Shown here one piece after another: positions 38,722-48,259 of a stretch of 64,000 bases of DNA. The notes beneath the pieces were generated by a model. The model saw nothing but the letters and a program-made list of their open reading frames with translations, was not told the origin of the DNA and searched no databases. Position 1 is the first letter of the stretch. Each line of letters starts with the position of its first letter. Location of the stretch: positions 2,476,001 to 2,540,000 of the forward strand of contig NZ_CP129118.1 of NCBI RefSeq assembly GCF_033304615.1. The letters run 5' to 3'. Origin of the DNA: Sporosarcina oncorhynchi (GTDB lineage Bacteria; Bacillota; Bacilli; Bacillales_A; Planococcaceae). The position numbers were made by a program, and so were the translations under genes.

Positions 38722-39054
38722 TGATTTGTTTTCCCCTATCACATTTATATATTTTCGCTTTTTTTCTGAATTACTCTACATATCCAACGCAAAGTATCCA
38801 TCTTGTCTTCTTTCTCTTTAAGAGGCAGCATAATCGTACATGAACTTACAAATCAAACATTCTACCTCGCTTGTCAATTTTACTATACCCTAAACTCAAA
38901 AAGATACTTCTAATCCGATGAATGAAACATCGGCGTATGCAGTGCCTCAGATTGTAGACAAACTATAAAATCATTGGATTGCCATAATCACTTGTTCTTT
39001 TGCTTCCCCACTAAAATTGAGGCAATTTCATACTAGAACAATTTATATTAAAAT
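38722..39054. other. Gene-free stretch upstream of the cation exchanger
   Basis: About 330 AT-rich bases contain no supported gene. They must hold the leftward promoter of the exchanger gene, which I could not pin down. Confidence 0.4.
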
Positions 39055-39056
39055 GA

Positions 39057-39097
39057 CAAAAGGAATGAAAATCGAATCGATTTCCATTCCTTTTGTT
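39057..39097 (-). terminator. Terminator of the MMPL gene
   Basis: The stem caaaaggaatg-aaatcga/tcgatttccattccttttg is a long inverted repeat, with T-rich sequence following on the minus strand. Confidence 0.8.
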
Positions 39098-39129
39098 TAC
39101 GGTCTAATGACACTTAACCGAGAGTTGTT

Positions 39130-41238
39130 CTATTGTATTCTCTTCGGCCAAAAACTCCACTTCCCAAGCACCATCAATATAGCTGGAATAAGAAGTGGAC
39201 GGACAATAAATGTGTCAATCAAAATACCGATTGCCATTATAATCCCGAACAACTTCAATTCATAAATAGGCATTGTTGCTAGCACTAAGAACGTCGCCGC
39301 TAAAATCAATCCTGCAGAGCTGATAACGCCCCCTGTTTTTTCAACTCCGCGACGTACCGCCTCTTCAAACGGGTAAGCTTTTAACTCTTCCCGTATCCGC
39401 GCAATCAACATAATTGAATAATCGACACCTAACGCAACAAGGAAGACAAAAGCATACATCGGTATTCGATAACTAAGTGTCTCCAAATCTAAAAATATAG
39501 CAAACAACATCATAGATAAACCAAGGGTCGCAGCATAAGACAACAAGATTGTCCCCATCATGTAAACAGGTGCAATGATGGAGCGTGTCTGCAAACCTAA
39601 CATAATCGTGATTAGTACAGTCATTGCAATCATCACAAACCAAGTATCCCGGTTGTTAATGTCTCGTAAGTCTGTATTTTTCGCACTTTCACCTGCAATA
39701 AATAACTTCGTATCCACTAAGCCAGCATCATTCAGCATTTCATCGCTTTCATTACGGAGCTCAAGTACAGTTTCAAATGCTTTTGTATCATATGGATTTC
39801 CGGTAAACGTCACAGAGAACTTCGCGTTCTTACCATCTTCAGTAACCGGATTACTTTGAACTGTTACTTCGTCGATGCCTGTCATACTTTCAATGTCTTC
39901 GACGACCTTCATAAGATTTGTCATGTCGATTTTTTCATCAGATACAAATAACAAAGTACCGGGTGCTAAACTTCCTTGAGAAAACGAATTCCCTAAATGC
40001 TCATATCCGACACGGGAGGAAAGATCCTCTGGGAAGGATTCAATCATGTCAAAAGATTCTTCAATGTTTGTAACATTCCATGCTCCTAATAGAAGTAAAA
40101 GCATTATCGGAATCATAAATAACAATGGCTTTTTCGTAACGATATTTGCTACTTTTCTCCATATCGTCTTCTTTTCCACCGTTTCGTCTCCGTACTTCGG
40201 TATGATTGGCCAAAACGCTTTTCGACCAACTAACGCAAAGAGCGCTGGTAATAACGTGAGTCCTGCAATCAACATCGTTGCAGCGGCAATTGCAAATACA
40301 GGTGCAAAGTTACGATAAGGCTCGTAAATCGAAAAGAATAACGTCGCCATACCTAAAACGATTGTACTTCCACTAAAGAAGATTGGTTCTCGAACGTGAC
40401 GCATTGTTTCCCGCATGGCCTCATTGACGGACTCATGCTTTTTCAATTCTTCACGATAGCGTGAGAAGATAAGTAATGAATAGTCAGTCACAACCGCAAA
40501 TAATAAGATGGTCATGATTGAGAGCGCTTGGCTTTCAACGGTAAACCAACCTGCAGATGCCGATAAACCAATGACTCGATCTACAACCGCATATACAATT
40601 GCGGCTCCAATAAGTGGAATCAGCGTTAGCAAAGGCGATCTATAGATAACGAGCAACAATACTAATATCAAACCAATTGTGGACAATAACAACACAAGGT
40701 CAGCTTGACTGAATAGCTCAATTGCGTCTGCTGCAATTCCCGCAGGTCCAGTCCATGATACTTCAACATTGCCATCTATCTTTTCGGCCGCCTCATTTTT
40801 TATGGAATCTACTAACGCATGTAACTCTTTTCCTTCCAGTTCTTTAGGCATTGTTATCGGAACAAAGAATGTTTTTCCGTTTTCCGCTAAAAATGATGCG
40901 CGTTGCTCAGGTTTTAGTTCAGTTAACGGTATGACTTCCACTGTCCCGTAAGATGTATCCGTTTCAAGTGATTCAAGCACCTCAGCGTAGCTTAGGATGT
41001 CTTCTTCAGTCAATCCATCTTCATTATGGAATACTGCAAATAACGGCATCCCTCCCTCGGACGGGAAGTATTTCTCTATCTGCCGATCCGCAATAATTGA
41101 TTCAGCATCTGCTGGGAGTCCTGCATCTTTATTGGACTGTACGAACTCCTTTGCTCCTGGTGCAAGTCCTGATAGGATAACTGTTAACGCTACCCAAATA
41201 CTTACAGACAACCACCATATACGTTTTCCCTTATTCAT
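39130..41238 (-). CDS. MMPL family RND-type exporter (YdfJ-like)
   Basis: The 702-residue membrane transporter has twelve hydrophobic segments in two homologous halves. Each half has a large extracellular loop and the MMPL proton-relay motif: TDYSLLIFSRYREEL near residue 250 and GVDYSIMLIARIREEL near 605. Substrates may be lipids or hydrophobic compounds; none can be assigned. ATG lies next to GGGCGG. Remnants of a small membrane ORF end at its start codon. Confidence 0.9.
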   Translation of the reverse strand: MNKGKRIWWLSVSIWVALTVILSGLAPGAKEFVQSNKDAGLPADAESIIADRQIEKYFPSEGGMPLFAVFHNEDGLTEEDILSYAEVLESLETDTSYGTVEVIPLTELKPEQRASFLAENGKTFFVPITMPKELEGKELHALVDSIKNEAAEKIDGNVEVSWTGPAGIAADAIELFSQADLVLLLSTIGLILVLLLVIYRSPLLTLIPLIGAAIVYAVVDRVIGLSASAGWFTVESQALSIMTILLFAVVTDYSLLIFSRYREELKKHESVNEAMRETMRHVREPIFFSGSTIVLGMATLFFSIYEPYRNFAPVFAIAAATMLIAGLTLLPALFALVGRKAFWPIIPKYGDETVEKKTIWRKVANIVTKKPLLFMIPIMLLLLLGAWNVTNIEESFDMIESFPEDLSSRVGYEHLGNSFSQGSLAPGTLLFVSDEKIDMTNLMKVVEDIESMTGIDEVTVQSNPVTEDGKNAKFSVTFTGNPYDTKAFETVLELRNESDEMLNDAGLVDTKLFIAGESAKNTDLRDINNRDTWFVMIAMTVLITIMLGLQTRSIIAPVYMMGTILLSYAATLGLSMMLFAIFLDLETLSYRIPMYAFVFLVALGVDYSIMLIARIREELKAYPFEEAVRRGVEKTGGVISSAGLILAATFLVLATMPIYELKLFGIIMAIGILIDTFIVRPLLIPAILMVLGKWSFWPKRIQ

Positions 41239-41241
41239 CAA

Positions 41242-41481
41242 CGTTTTCCGCCCTTCCCAGTTAAAAATGCATTCCTAACTAACAAACCACAAATGACAAG
41301 CAACATTGTCTCCCCAAAATATAAGTAAATAGTTCAGCAATTCATTTACATCAACAGGCTTCAAAAATTGCAGTCTCATTCCTGTTGTAAGGTCGATTGA
41401 ACTGATAATTGATATCCAGCTAATCCAACTAGTGATGCAATACGAATCAGACATAAACTCCATTTATCCGGCATAAAGATT
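41242..41481 (-). pseudogene. Possible decayed small membrane protein gene
   Basis: On the minus strand an ATG at about 41475 behind TGGGGGAAA opens MPDKWSLCLIRIASLVGLAG but stops after 32 codons. An ATGA overlap leads to a second frame (MRLQFLKPVDVNELLNYLL). A third frame (MLLVICGLLVRNAFLTGKGG) ends at the MMPL start codon. Together they would read as a two-segment membrane protein broken by two frameshifts. This is an interpretation; it may instead be short coupled ORFs or chance. Confidence 0.3.
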
Positions 41482-41792
41482 TCCCCCAGTCTTCTTCATG
41501 TGATACCTTTACCTTAAATGACCAATATGAACGCAACATTAACGAGAGGTTACAGGAAAGGGAGATTCGTTTCTTATTATCAGAATGCTGTCACGGTAGC
41601 CTTTTACTTTACCAACGATTGTTTCCGCTGCGACATTCAATAACGAGTTGAACGATCGCAATGGCTAGGGCGAACTAGATAACTTTTTTTACTTGATTGA
41701 AAAATGGCATTTCAAGAATTCTTTTGTGTTTTTTTAAAGAGTGTTGACTTTTCTAATCGTTGTCTGCTAAGTTATATTGTATAAATAATAAT

Positions 41793-42056
41793 CAGTGACG
41801 AGAAAAAGTACGATAAGGAACCTGTTCCCCAGAGAGTCGGCGTTAGGTGAAAGTCGACGGACAGATTTTATCCGAACATCATCTCCGAGATGCAAAGTTG
41901 AAAATAGTAAACTTTGCCGGATTTCCACCGTTACATGGAACACGTATATTTGTACGTTGACTAAGAGCCGGATTAGTTCTTCTTTTTATGGAACTTTCGG
42001 AACATGGGTGGTATCGCGAGCACAAACTCGTCCCTATTTAGGGGCGAGTTTTTTTA
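41793..42056 (+). ncRNA. T-box leader, isoleucine specifier (AUC)
   Basis: The leader has the T-box landmarks: AGAGAGTCGGCG and GGTGAAAGTC in stem I, the specifier region GAAC-ATC-ATCTCCGAGA, and the antiterminator box TGGGTGGTATCGCG at 42005-42018. The terminator stem follows. By the usual GAAN-codon layout the specifier is ATC, so uncharged tRNA-Ile should permit read-through. That agrees with the downstream branched-chain amino acid carrier gene. Confidence 0.92.
42024..42056 (+). terminator. T-box terminator
   Basis: The stem aactcgtccct/aggggcgagtt is followed by seven T. It competes with the antiterminator formed by the T-box sequence. Confidence 0.9.
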
Positions 42057-42198
42057 ATGCAAAAAATTACAACAAACAAATTAATGTTGTATGTAACGCC
42101 CGTTATGCAGAATTTATACCATCCACAGAAAGCACTTAAGTCGATTTTACAAGCACCAGCAAACAACATTATCTTTTTATTCAGGGGGTCGAAAGGGC

Positions 42199-43020
42199 AT
42201 GAAAAATTTAGTTGTGATCATAGGGTCATTGATTGTTGCGTTCGCCTTTAATTTCTTTTTGGTTCCCTATGGAATTTTAAGCAGCGGGATAAGTGGAATA
42301 GCAATTATGATAGGGTTAATTACACCCTTTGACATTGGTTTATTAAATTTATTACTGAATTTACCTTTGATAATTTTAGGGTACTTCAAACTTGGAAAGC
42401 AGATAACCATCAATACATTGATTTGTGTCATCTCGCTTTCCGGCTTCTTGTATGTATTGCCTGTCGTTCCTTTGACAGATAACATTCTGCTGTCCACAAT
42501 CTTTGGAGGAATGATAGGTGGCATGGGTGTTGGCCTAATTTTAAAATACTCCGGTACTTCTGGGGGATTGGATATTATCGCAATTATCGTTTCCCGAACA
42601 AGTAACTTTAGTATTGGTCTGCTCTTAACGGGTATGAATGGCATCATCGTTCTGATTTCAAGTTTCGCGTTCGACTGGAATATCGCCTTGTATACTCTTT
42701 TATCCATTTATATAACCGGTAAAATGATAGATGCCATTCATACAAATCACGTCAAATTAACGATGCAGATTATCACTTCAAAAGGAGAAATAATTCGGGA
42801 TGATTTATTGAAATCGATCTATCGGGGTATTACAATCACGGAAGGTTACGGGGGGTTTTCAAAGGAAAAGAAGCATATTCTAATGACCGTCGTTACTCGA
42901 TATGAATTATTACAAGTTAAAGAAATTGTGCGCCACTATGACGAGACTGCATTTATCAATATATTCGAAACCGTTGAGGTAGATGGTCTTTTCGCTAAAA
43001 AACAGGAGGGATTAGGATGA
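42199..43020 (+). CDS. YitT/DUF2179 family membrane protein
   Basis: The 273-residue protein has about five or six hydrophobic segments in the first 190 residues, with GILSSGISGIA and KYSGTSGGLDIIA. A C-terminal cytoplasmic DUF2179 domain follows (LKSIYRGITITEGYGGFS). YitT proteins are conserved but lack a firm function. It is the first gene behind the isoleucine T-box and overlaps brnQ by ATGA, so a link to branched-chain amino acid transport is plausible. Confidence 0.88.
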   Translation: MKNLVVIIGSLIVAFAFNFFLVPYGILSSGISGIAIMIGLITPFDIGLLNLLLNLPLIILGYFKLGKQITINTLICVISLSGFLYVLPVVPLTDNILLSTIFGGMIGGMGVGLILKYSGTSGGLDIIAIIVSRTSNFSIGLLLTGMNGIIVLISSFAFDWNIALYTLLSIYITGKMIDAIHTNHVKLTMQIITSKGEIIRDDLLKSIYRGITITEGYGGFSKEKKHILMTVVTRYELLQVKEIVRHYDETAFINIFETVEVDGLFAKKQEGLG

Positions 43021-44318
43021 GTAGGAAAAATGTATTTTTTGCGGGATTTATGCTTTTCTCTTTATTTTTCGGGGCTGGAAATCTAATCTTTCCACCCCAG
43101 CTCGGTTTAGAGTCCGGTGCTAACTTTGGTCCGGCAATTGCCGGTTTCCTCATTACAGGAGTCCTGCTCCCGTTCATGGCGATCATGGCAATCGCCTTGT
43201 CTGACAACGGACTATTATCTATGGGTAACCGCGTACACGCTGTTTTCGGCATTGTTTTTTCAATTATCATCTATATGTCTATCGGAGCAATGTATGGCAT
43301 TCCCCGGGCTTCGAATGTCGCTTATGAGTTGGGATTCAAACAACTCTTTGACCTTCACGGCTGGCTCCCGCTGCTGGCATTTTCTATCGTATTTTTTGGT
43401 TTAACTTATTTTATCAGCTTGAATCCTAAAAAAATTGTCGATCGAATCGGTCAGTTATTAACGCCTATTTTATTGCTGGTTTTAAGTGTGCTTGTTGTCC
43501 AGGCTTTTATGAAATTTGATAACATTTCCTCTAGCGCGAAAGGAGATTATGCAACAGCCCCATTCGTTAAAGGATTCCTGGAAGGCTATTTCACAATGGA
43601 TGCTGTCGCAGCGCTGGCGTTCGGGATTGTCGTGATTAACGCCCTGAAAGATAAAGGTGCGAAATCTAAGTCGGAGTTGGTTAAAGGGACATTTGGAGCT
43701 GCCTTTATAGCTGGCTTAGGACTGGCCATTGTTTTATTTCTACTTAGGATGGATCGGCAAGGTTATACCAAAAGGGAATGGTTATGAAAATGGAGCAGAA
43801 TTATTAGCTGAAGCAGCAAACTTATTGTTTGCAAGCGGTGGTAGTCTTTTATTCGGTTTAATAGTAATTCTTGCATGTCTGACAACTTGTGTAGGTCTTA
43901 TTAACGCCTGTTCAAGATTTTTCAACGAAATTTATCCAAAGATTCATTACCGGACATATGTCGCTATTTTGTATTAATCGGTTTGATGGTGTCTAATTTA
44001 GGATTGACCTTAATTCTGAAATTGGCAACACCACTATTGGTATTTATTTACCCCATCTCCATTGTCTTGGTTATCCTTTCTTTATTTCAACATTTTGCAG
44101 GTGGAGGAAAGATGATGTACCGGCTTTCGGTAGTAGTGACATCAATTTATGCGTTATATCAGGTTTCGACAAGTATTGGTTATAAGTTTGACTTTTTGAC
44201 CCATTTGCTAGGCGTTGCCCAATTTTTTGAACATGGATTGGGCTGGGCTTTACCAGCGTTTATTGCTACCTTGATTGGTTTCGGAATAGATAAGTTCAAA
44301 CAGCTAGTAATTGATTGA
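43017..44318 (+). pseudogene. brnQ: Branched-chain amino acid carrier BrnQ, two frameshifts
   Basis: The frame starts as a normal BrnQ (FFGAGNLIFPPQLG, GIPRASNVAYE, NPKKIVDRIGQ). The reading shifts near 43740, from GLAIVLF to YLGWIGKVIPKGNGYENG, as if one base were inserted in tttatttctactt. It shifts again near 43970, from YVAIL to VLIGLMVSNLGL, as if one base were lost in a T run. Joined, the three pieces give a full-length carrier of about 433 residues. ATG follows AGGAGGG inside the end of the upstream gene. Either a recent pseudogene or sequencing error in homopolymers. Confidence 0.88.
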
Positions 44319-44468
44319 ATGTACATACCGTATTCATAATATGTATCATTTTTTCAGCTTTTCAAGCCTGATCCACACCTTCGATAAATAAAGGTTCAAT
44401 AAATGGACAAACATTTTAGTTTCTTAGTCATATATTCATGTTACTTTTACTAGATGGAGTTGATGTCA

Positions 44469-45572
44469 ATGGTTCAATCTGCAGCTACTACTAATTTGCT
44501 AATGGAAGCAACACATTTTATAACGACTTGTTACGATGAACTTGGGCTATCCAAAGAAATTCAAATGAAACGAATGGAAGAAATCGAAAATGAAATTAGG
44601 AGTACTGGCACTTATTCTCATACGATTTCGGAGTTAACACACGGCGCAAAAATGGCTTGGCGTAATAGCAACCGTTGTATTGGACGACTACTTTGGAATA
44701 CGTTACACGTTAACGATGCACGAAATGTAACGACTGCAGAAGGTGCTTTCGAGAAATTACTAGCGCATATTGATAGTGCAACAAATGATGGCAAAATCCA
44801 ATCTACAATTACAGTTTTTGCACCTAGGAACAACGGAGAAGACCCTATTCGAATTTGGAACCATCAATTACTGCGTTATGCAGGATTTCAAGATGAAGAC
44901 CAAGTAATTGGTGACTCAACTTCCATCAAGTTGACAAAGATGTGCGAACAAATGGGGTGGAAAGGAAATAAGACCCCTTTCGATATTCTCCCACTAGTCA
45001 TTCAGGAGTCAGGAAAAAGACCTGAGTTATTTGAAATTCCAAATGAAGTAGTTAAAGAAGTGAAAATAACCCATCCACAATATGATGATTTTAAAACACT
45101 AGGCATTAAATGGTATGCCGTACCGATTATTTCCGATATGCGTTTAGAGATAGGTGGAATCGATTATCCTATGGCTCCGTTTAATGGTTGGTATATGGGG
45201 ACCGAAATTGGAGCAAGAAACTTAGCAGATGAAGAACGCTATAATTTATTACCAAAAGTTGCAGAGATCATGGGATTAGATACGAGGTCAAATCGATCGC
45301 TGTGGATTGACAAAGCGTTAATTGAATTAAATATCGCTGTGCTTCATTCTTATCAAAAGGCTGGTGTAACACTTGTTGACCATCATACAGCAGCGAAGCA
45401 ATTCAAAATTTTCGAAGAAAATGAATTAAAAAACGGGCGACCGGTTACTGGTAATTGGGCGTGGCTTAATCCACCACTATCACCCGCGACAACGCACATT
45501 TACCATAAACCCTATAAAAACGATATTTTAACTCCTAACTACTTTCATCAAAAGAACCCTGAAGAAACGTAA
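44469..45572 (+). CDS. nos: Bacterial nitric oxide synthase oxygenase
   Basis: The enzyme makes nitric oxide and citrulline from arginine, using heme and a tetrahydropterin. The 367-residue protein is an oxygenase domain only, with no fused reductase, as in Bacillus and Staphylococcus. The heme-ligand Cys70 is in WRNSNRCIGR. The arginine site is in NGWYMGTEIGARNL, and WAWLNPPLSP is near the end. I chose the ATG eight bases after GGAG; ATG codons at 44454 and 44463 are alternatives. It is a single gene with a strong terminator. Confidence 0.95.
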   Translation: MVQSAATTNLLMEATHFITTCYDELGLSKEIQMKRMEEIENEIRSTGTYSHTISELTHGAKMAWRNSNRCIGRLLWNTLHVNDARNVTTAEGAFEKLLAHIDSATNDGKIQSTITVFAPRNNGEDPIRIWNHQLLRYAGFQDEDQVIGDSTSIKLTKMCEQMGWKGNKTPFDILPLVIQESGKRPELFEIPNEVVKEVKITHPQYDDFKTLGIKWYAVPIISDMRLEIGGIDYPMAPFNGWYMGTEIGARNLADEERYNLLPKVAEIMGLDTRSNRSLWIDKALIELNIAVLHSYQKAGVTLVDHHTAAKQFKIFEENELKNGRPVTGNWAWLNPPLSPATTHIYHKPYKNDILTPNYFHQKNPEET

Positions 45573-45621
45573 AGGGCAGCTTGGTAGGTACCGACTATGA
45601 AATTGTTTATATGAATATATA

Positions 45622-45668
45622 ACAAACAAGAGAAGCACCGCTGCATGGGCGGTGCTTCTCTTGTTTTC
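45622..45668 (+). terminator. Terminator of nos
   Basis: The stem aacaagagaagcaccgc/gcggtgcttctcttgtt has a seven-base loop and is nearly perfect. Confidence 0.88.
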
Positions 45669-45790
45669 ATTCCTATGGATACTTCTCCAAATCACGCGCA
45701 AACGTCGATTTACCACTATGTGTTTTACCTACAGTTAGTATAACAAGTCGCTTCAACATAAACGCCACCATTTCTCACTACTAGAAGTTT

Positions 45791-46513
45791 TTACGAACCA
45801 AAAATAGCTACATACTGATTTTGCAATTCAAACTTATTATCATTCCATCCCAACGTATTTTGTATAAACCCTAACGAATCCGCATTGTATCTGCCTGCGA
45901 TCTTTTGAAATGCCAATAGCTCATAAACGCCATTGCCGTCAAAATCCACTGGATATAAGCCGCTTAACGGATTTACGAAACCGCTGATTGGTTGTTTCAA
46001 CTTTCCTCTACTATCATATATTTCATTCAAATAGTCCATACCTTTTAAGGATATGTCGATGATATATTTTTCATTATTCATCTTGCTGATCACTTCCACT
46101 TTATAATAATCCCGATAAGTGATCGTATACTCGTACAGATTGTTGTACGCTTCAAAATCGAAGAGCAGCCTCGGTTTGTTGTCCAAATAGGAGACGATAT
46201 AATAGTTCATAATTCCCCCGCTGCCGCCTGTATTGCTGCTGATCAATATTTCATTGACACCATTACCCGTAAAATCTCCTAAAAATAAAGCTGGACTATA
46301 CCCAACATTTTCCTTCAGCGAAACACTTGTCAGCGCACCCGTTCTGCCATCCCGGACATGTAATGTAATCTGTTGAACGAACGGGCTATCCGTTGTTTTT
46401 GTGCCCGTTAAATAAACATGGTCCGGTACTTTGTCTCCTGTCACGTCACCCATAGCCTGTGCAACAACCATTGGGCGACTATATGTCCTATTAAATTGAT
46501 GATTATTATTCAT
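45791..46513 (-). CDS. FG-GAP/VCBS-like repeat protein
   Basis: The 240-residue protein contains three calcium-loop-like repeats, DVTGDKVPD, DFTGNGVNE and DFDGNGVYE, near residues 23, 83 and 195, as in FG-GAP beta-propeller blades. No signal peptide is visible, so its location is unclear; similar signal-less proteins occur in Bacillales spore formers. ATG is preceded by GAAAGGGG. Function unknown. Confidence 0.78.
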   Translation of the reverse strand: MNNNHQFNRTYSRPMVVAQAMGDVTGDKVPDHVYLTGTKTTDSPFVQQITLHVRDGRTGALTSVSLKENVGYSPALFLGDFTGNGVNEILISSNTGGSGGIMNYYIVSYLDNKPRLLFDFEAYNNLYEYTITYRDYYKVEVISKMNNEKYIIDISLKGMDYLNEIYDSRGKLKQPISGFVNPLSGLYPVDFDGNGVYELLAFQKIAGRYNADSLGFIQNTLGWNDNKFELQNQYVAIFGS

Positions 46514-46894
46514 CCTATAGACCCCTTTCCATTGATAGCAATGTCTTTTCTATCCTATGGGTTCTAGGGATATTTGCTACTGCTGAAAATGCAAAAAATC
46601 TCTATGAGAAACAATTACGTTTCCTCAAGAGGCTTTAAGAAGCTGAGAATTTTTATGAATTGATGATTATATCTCATGCCATGCCACGCACTCTACAAGT
46701 GTCGGGTGCGGGAATATATACAGGTGTACTTCCTACATTTTATAACCGCCATCTTCCAAGATTCAAAAGTTCCTTTTTCATTCAAATAAACAGTACCTTG
46801 CAATGAACAGTACCATATGATATATTCTCGTTAATAGGTACTCACTATACACCAGTACTATTCATTGAACAGTATCGAGAGGAGTGTTGTGACA
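46514..46894. other. Gene-free stretch, upstream region of the PadR operon
   Basis: The left 270 bases show nothing I can name. The right end holds repeated half-sites described at 46788-46876. Confidence 0.4.
46788..46876 (+). promoter_or_regulatory. Candidate PadR operator cluster
   Basis: The half-site gaacagta occurs at 46805 and 46867, with a close copy aaacagta at 46788. Inverse copies tact lie in ggtactcac and agtactattca. The copy at 46854-46875 forms an imperfect palindrome (gtactattca / tgaacagtat) right upstream of the ribosome site. This spacing suits an auto-regulated PadR gene; binding is inferred. Confidence 0.45.
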
Positions 46895-47218
46895 TTGAAT
46901 GTTCAATTCAAAAAAGGCGTGTTGAACTTGTGTGTACTCGTGCTTCTTGATAAGCAGGATCGTTACGGTTATGAACTCGTCCAAAAAATATCGAACCAAA
47001 TCTCTATTTCTGAAGGATCGGTTTATCCCCTTCTGCGCCGATTGACGAAGGAAGGTTATTTTACAACTTATTTAAAAGAATCAACAGAAGGCCCTCCCCG
47101 TAAATATTACCAATTGACGGACACGGGTCGCGCTTATTTACATGAACAATTAGACGAGTGGAAGAAATTCACAGAAGGCGTCAATACATTAATTGAGGAA
47201 GGTGTAAAAAATGACTGA
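46895..47218 (+). CDS. PadR family transcriptional regulator
   Basis: The 107-residue winged-helix regulator has the core GVLNLCVLVLLDKQDRYGYE, then SEGSVYPLLRRLTKEGY and PPRKYYQLTDTGR. It belongs to the short, effector-light PadR group. The start is TTG, because MNVQFKKGVL matches family N-termini and GGAG lies ten bases upstream; GTG at 46889 is possible. It overlaps the next gene by 8 bases and leads a four-gene unit. Confidence 0.9.
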   Translation: MNVQFKKGVLNLCVLVLLDKQDRYGYELVQKISNQISISEGSVYPLLRRLTKEGYFTTYLKESTEGPPRKYYQLTDTGRAYLHEQLDEWKKFTEGVNTLIEEGVKND

Positions 47219-48248
47219 AGAACAATTTATTAACACATTAGAAAAGGCATTAGACCGTTTACCAATTGCCGAACGAACCGATATTCTACTAGATACCTGT
47301 GAATACTTTGCAAATGGGCGTACAGACGGGAAATCAGATCAAGAAATCGCAGTTTCACTTGGCGATCCGGTACAAATCGCTGAAGATTTATTAGCTGCCT
47401 ATTCATTTATGAATAATGATGTACAACAACATCCAAACAATGAACTAATCACCATTACGAATAGCCATTTTAAAAACGTTGATATTAACGTTCAACAGGG
47501 TGCGATTATCATTAGCCCTACTCATGATACAACAACAACAACTGTAGAAGTTACCGGTGCGCATAAAAAACTAGCGCTCTACGCTAAGATAATTGAAGAG
47601 ACACTATTCATCCACTTAAAAAGTTCATGGTACTGGTTTGTCCTACTGAACTTTAATTTTAAACCAGTAACCGTAAACATTTCGCTACCTAAAAAAGTCT
47701 ATCAATCATTTATCATGAAATCGAATAATGGACGCATTGAGGCGACAAAAATACTCGGGGAAACCATTTCTGCAAAAACGATTAATGGACGCATTGAATT
47801 ACGCGAAATTGCAGCGACCTCTCTCACTGCTGGCACAGGAAATGGACTATTGGCGCTTCAAAATATTCAAGCCGATCAGATACATGTTAAAACAGCAAAC
47901 GGACGCATTGAAATGAATACAATCGATGCAGAAACGATTTTTACAAAATCAAATAATGGACGTATTGAACTAACAGGTGTAAACGGGGCACTGACAGGCG
48001 CCACTATGAATGGGCGGATTACGCTCCAAACGACGCATCTCGATCAACCTATCGACTTTCAAACGAATAATGGGAGCATCCAAATTGAAGCGAGAAACGA
48101 ACCGACAAATGTGTCTGTGCAAGCAAAAACAGCGAACGGGAAAATCAATATTTTTGGCGAGCAAAATTCACGGACTGTTTTTGGCAACGGCGAACACGTG
48201 ATACGCCTGCGATCAGGAAATGGGCGGATTACGGTAAAGTCAATATGA
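47211..48248 (+). CDS. HAAS (DUF1700) domain fused to DUF4097 beta-solenoid
   Basis: The 345-residue protein has an N-terminal HAAS helical domain (1-70: EEQFINTLEKALDRLP, SLGDPVQIAEDLLAAY). A DUF4097-like beta-solenoid follows (about 95-345) with seven or more copies of an NGRIE-type turn. One hydrophobic stretch near 145-155 (WYWFVLLNF) is too short to be a sure membrane anchor. HAAS domains are known partners of PadR regulators, so it may signal to the PadR protein. Function not established. Confidence 0.85.
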   Translation: MTEEQFINTLEKALDRLPIAERTDILLDTCEYFANGRTDGKSDQEIAVSLGDPVQIAEDLLAAYSFMNNDVQQHPNNELITITNSHFKNVDINVQQGAIIISPTHDTTTTTVEVTGAHKKLALYAKIIEETLFIHLKSSWYWFVLLNFNFKPVTVNISLPKKVYQSFIMKSNNGRIEATKILGETISAKTINGRIELREIAATSLTAGTGNGLLALQNIQADQIHVKTANGRIEMNTIDAETIFTKSNNGRIELTGVNGALTGATMNGRITLQTTHLDQPIDFQTNNGSIQIEARNEPTNVSVQAKTANGKINIFGEQNSRTVFGNGEHVIRLRSGNGRITVKSI

Positions 48249-48259
48249 GGAGGGCTGAT

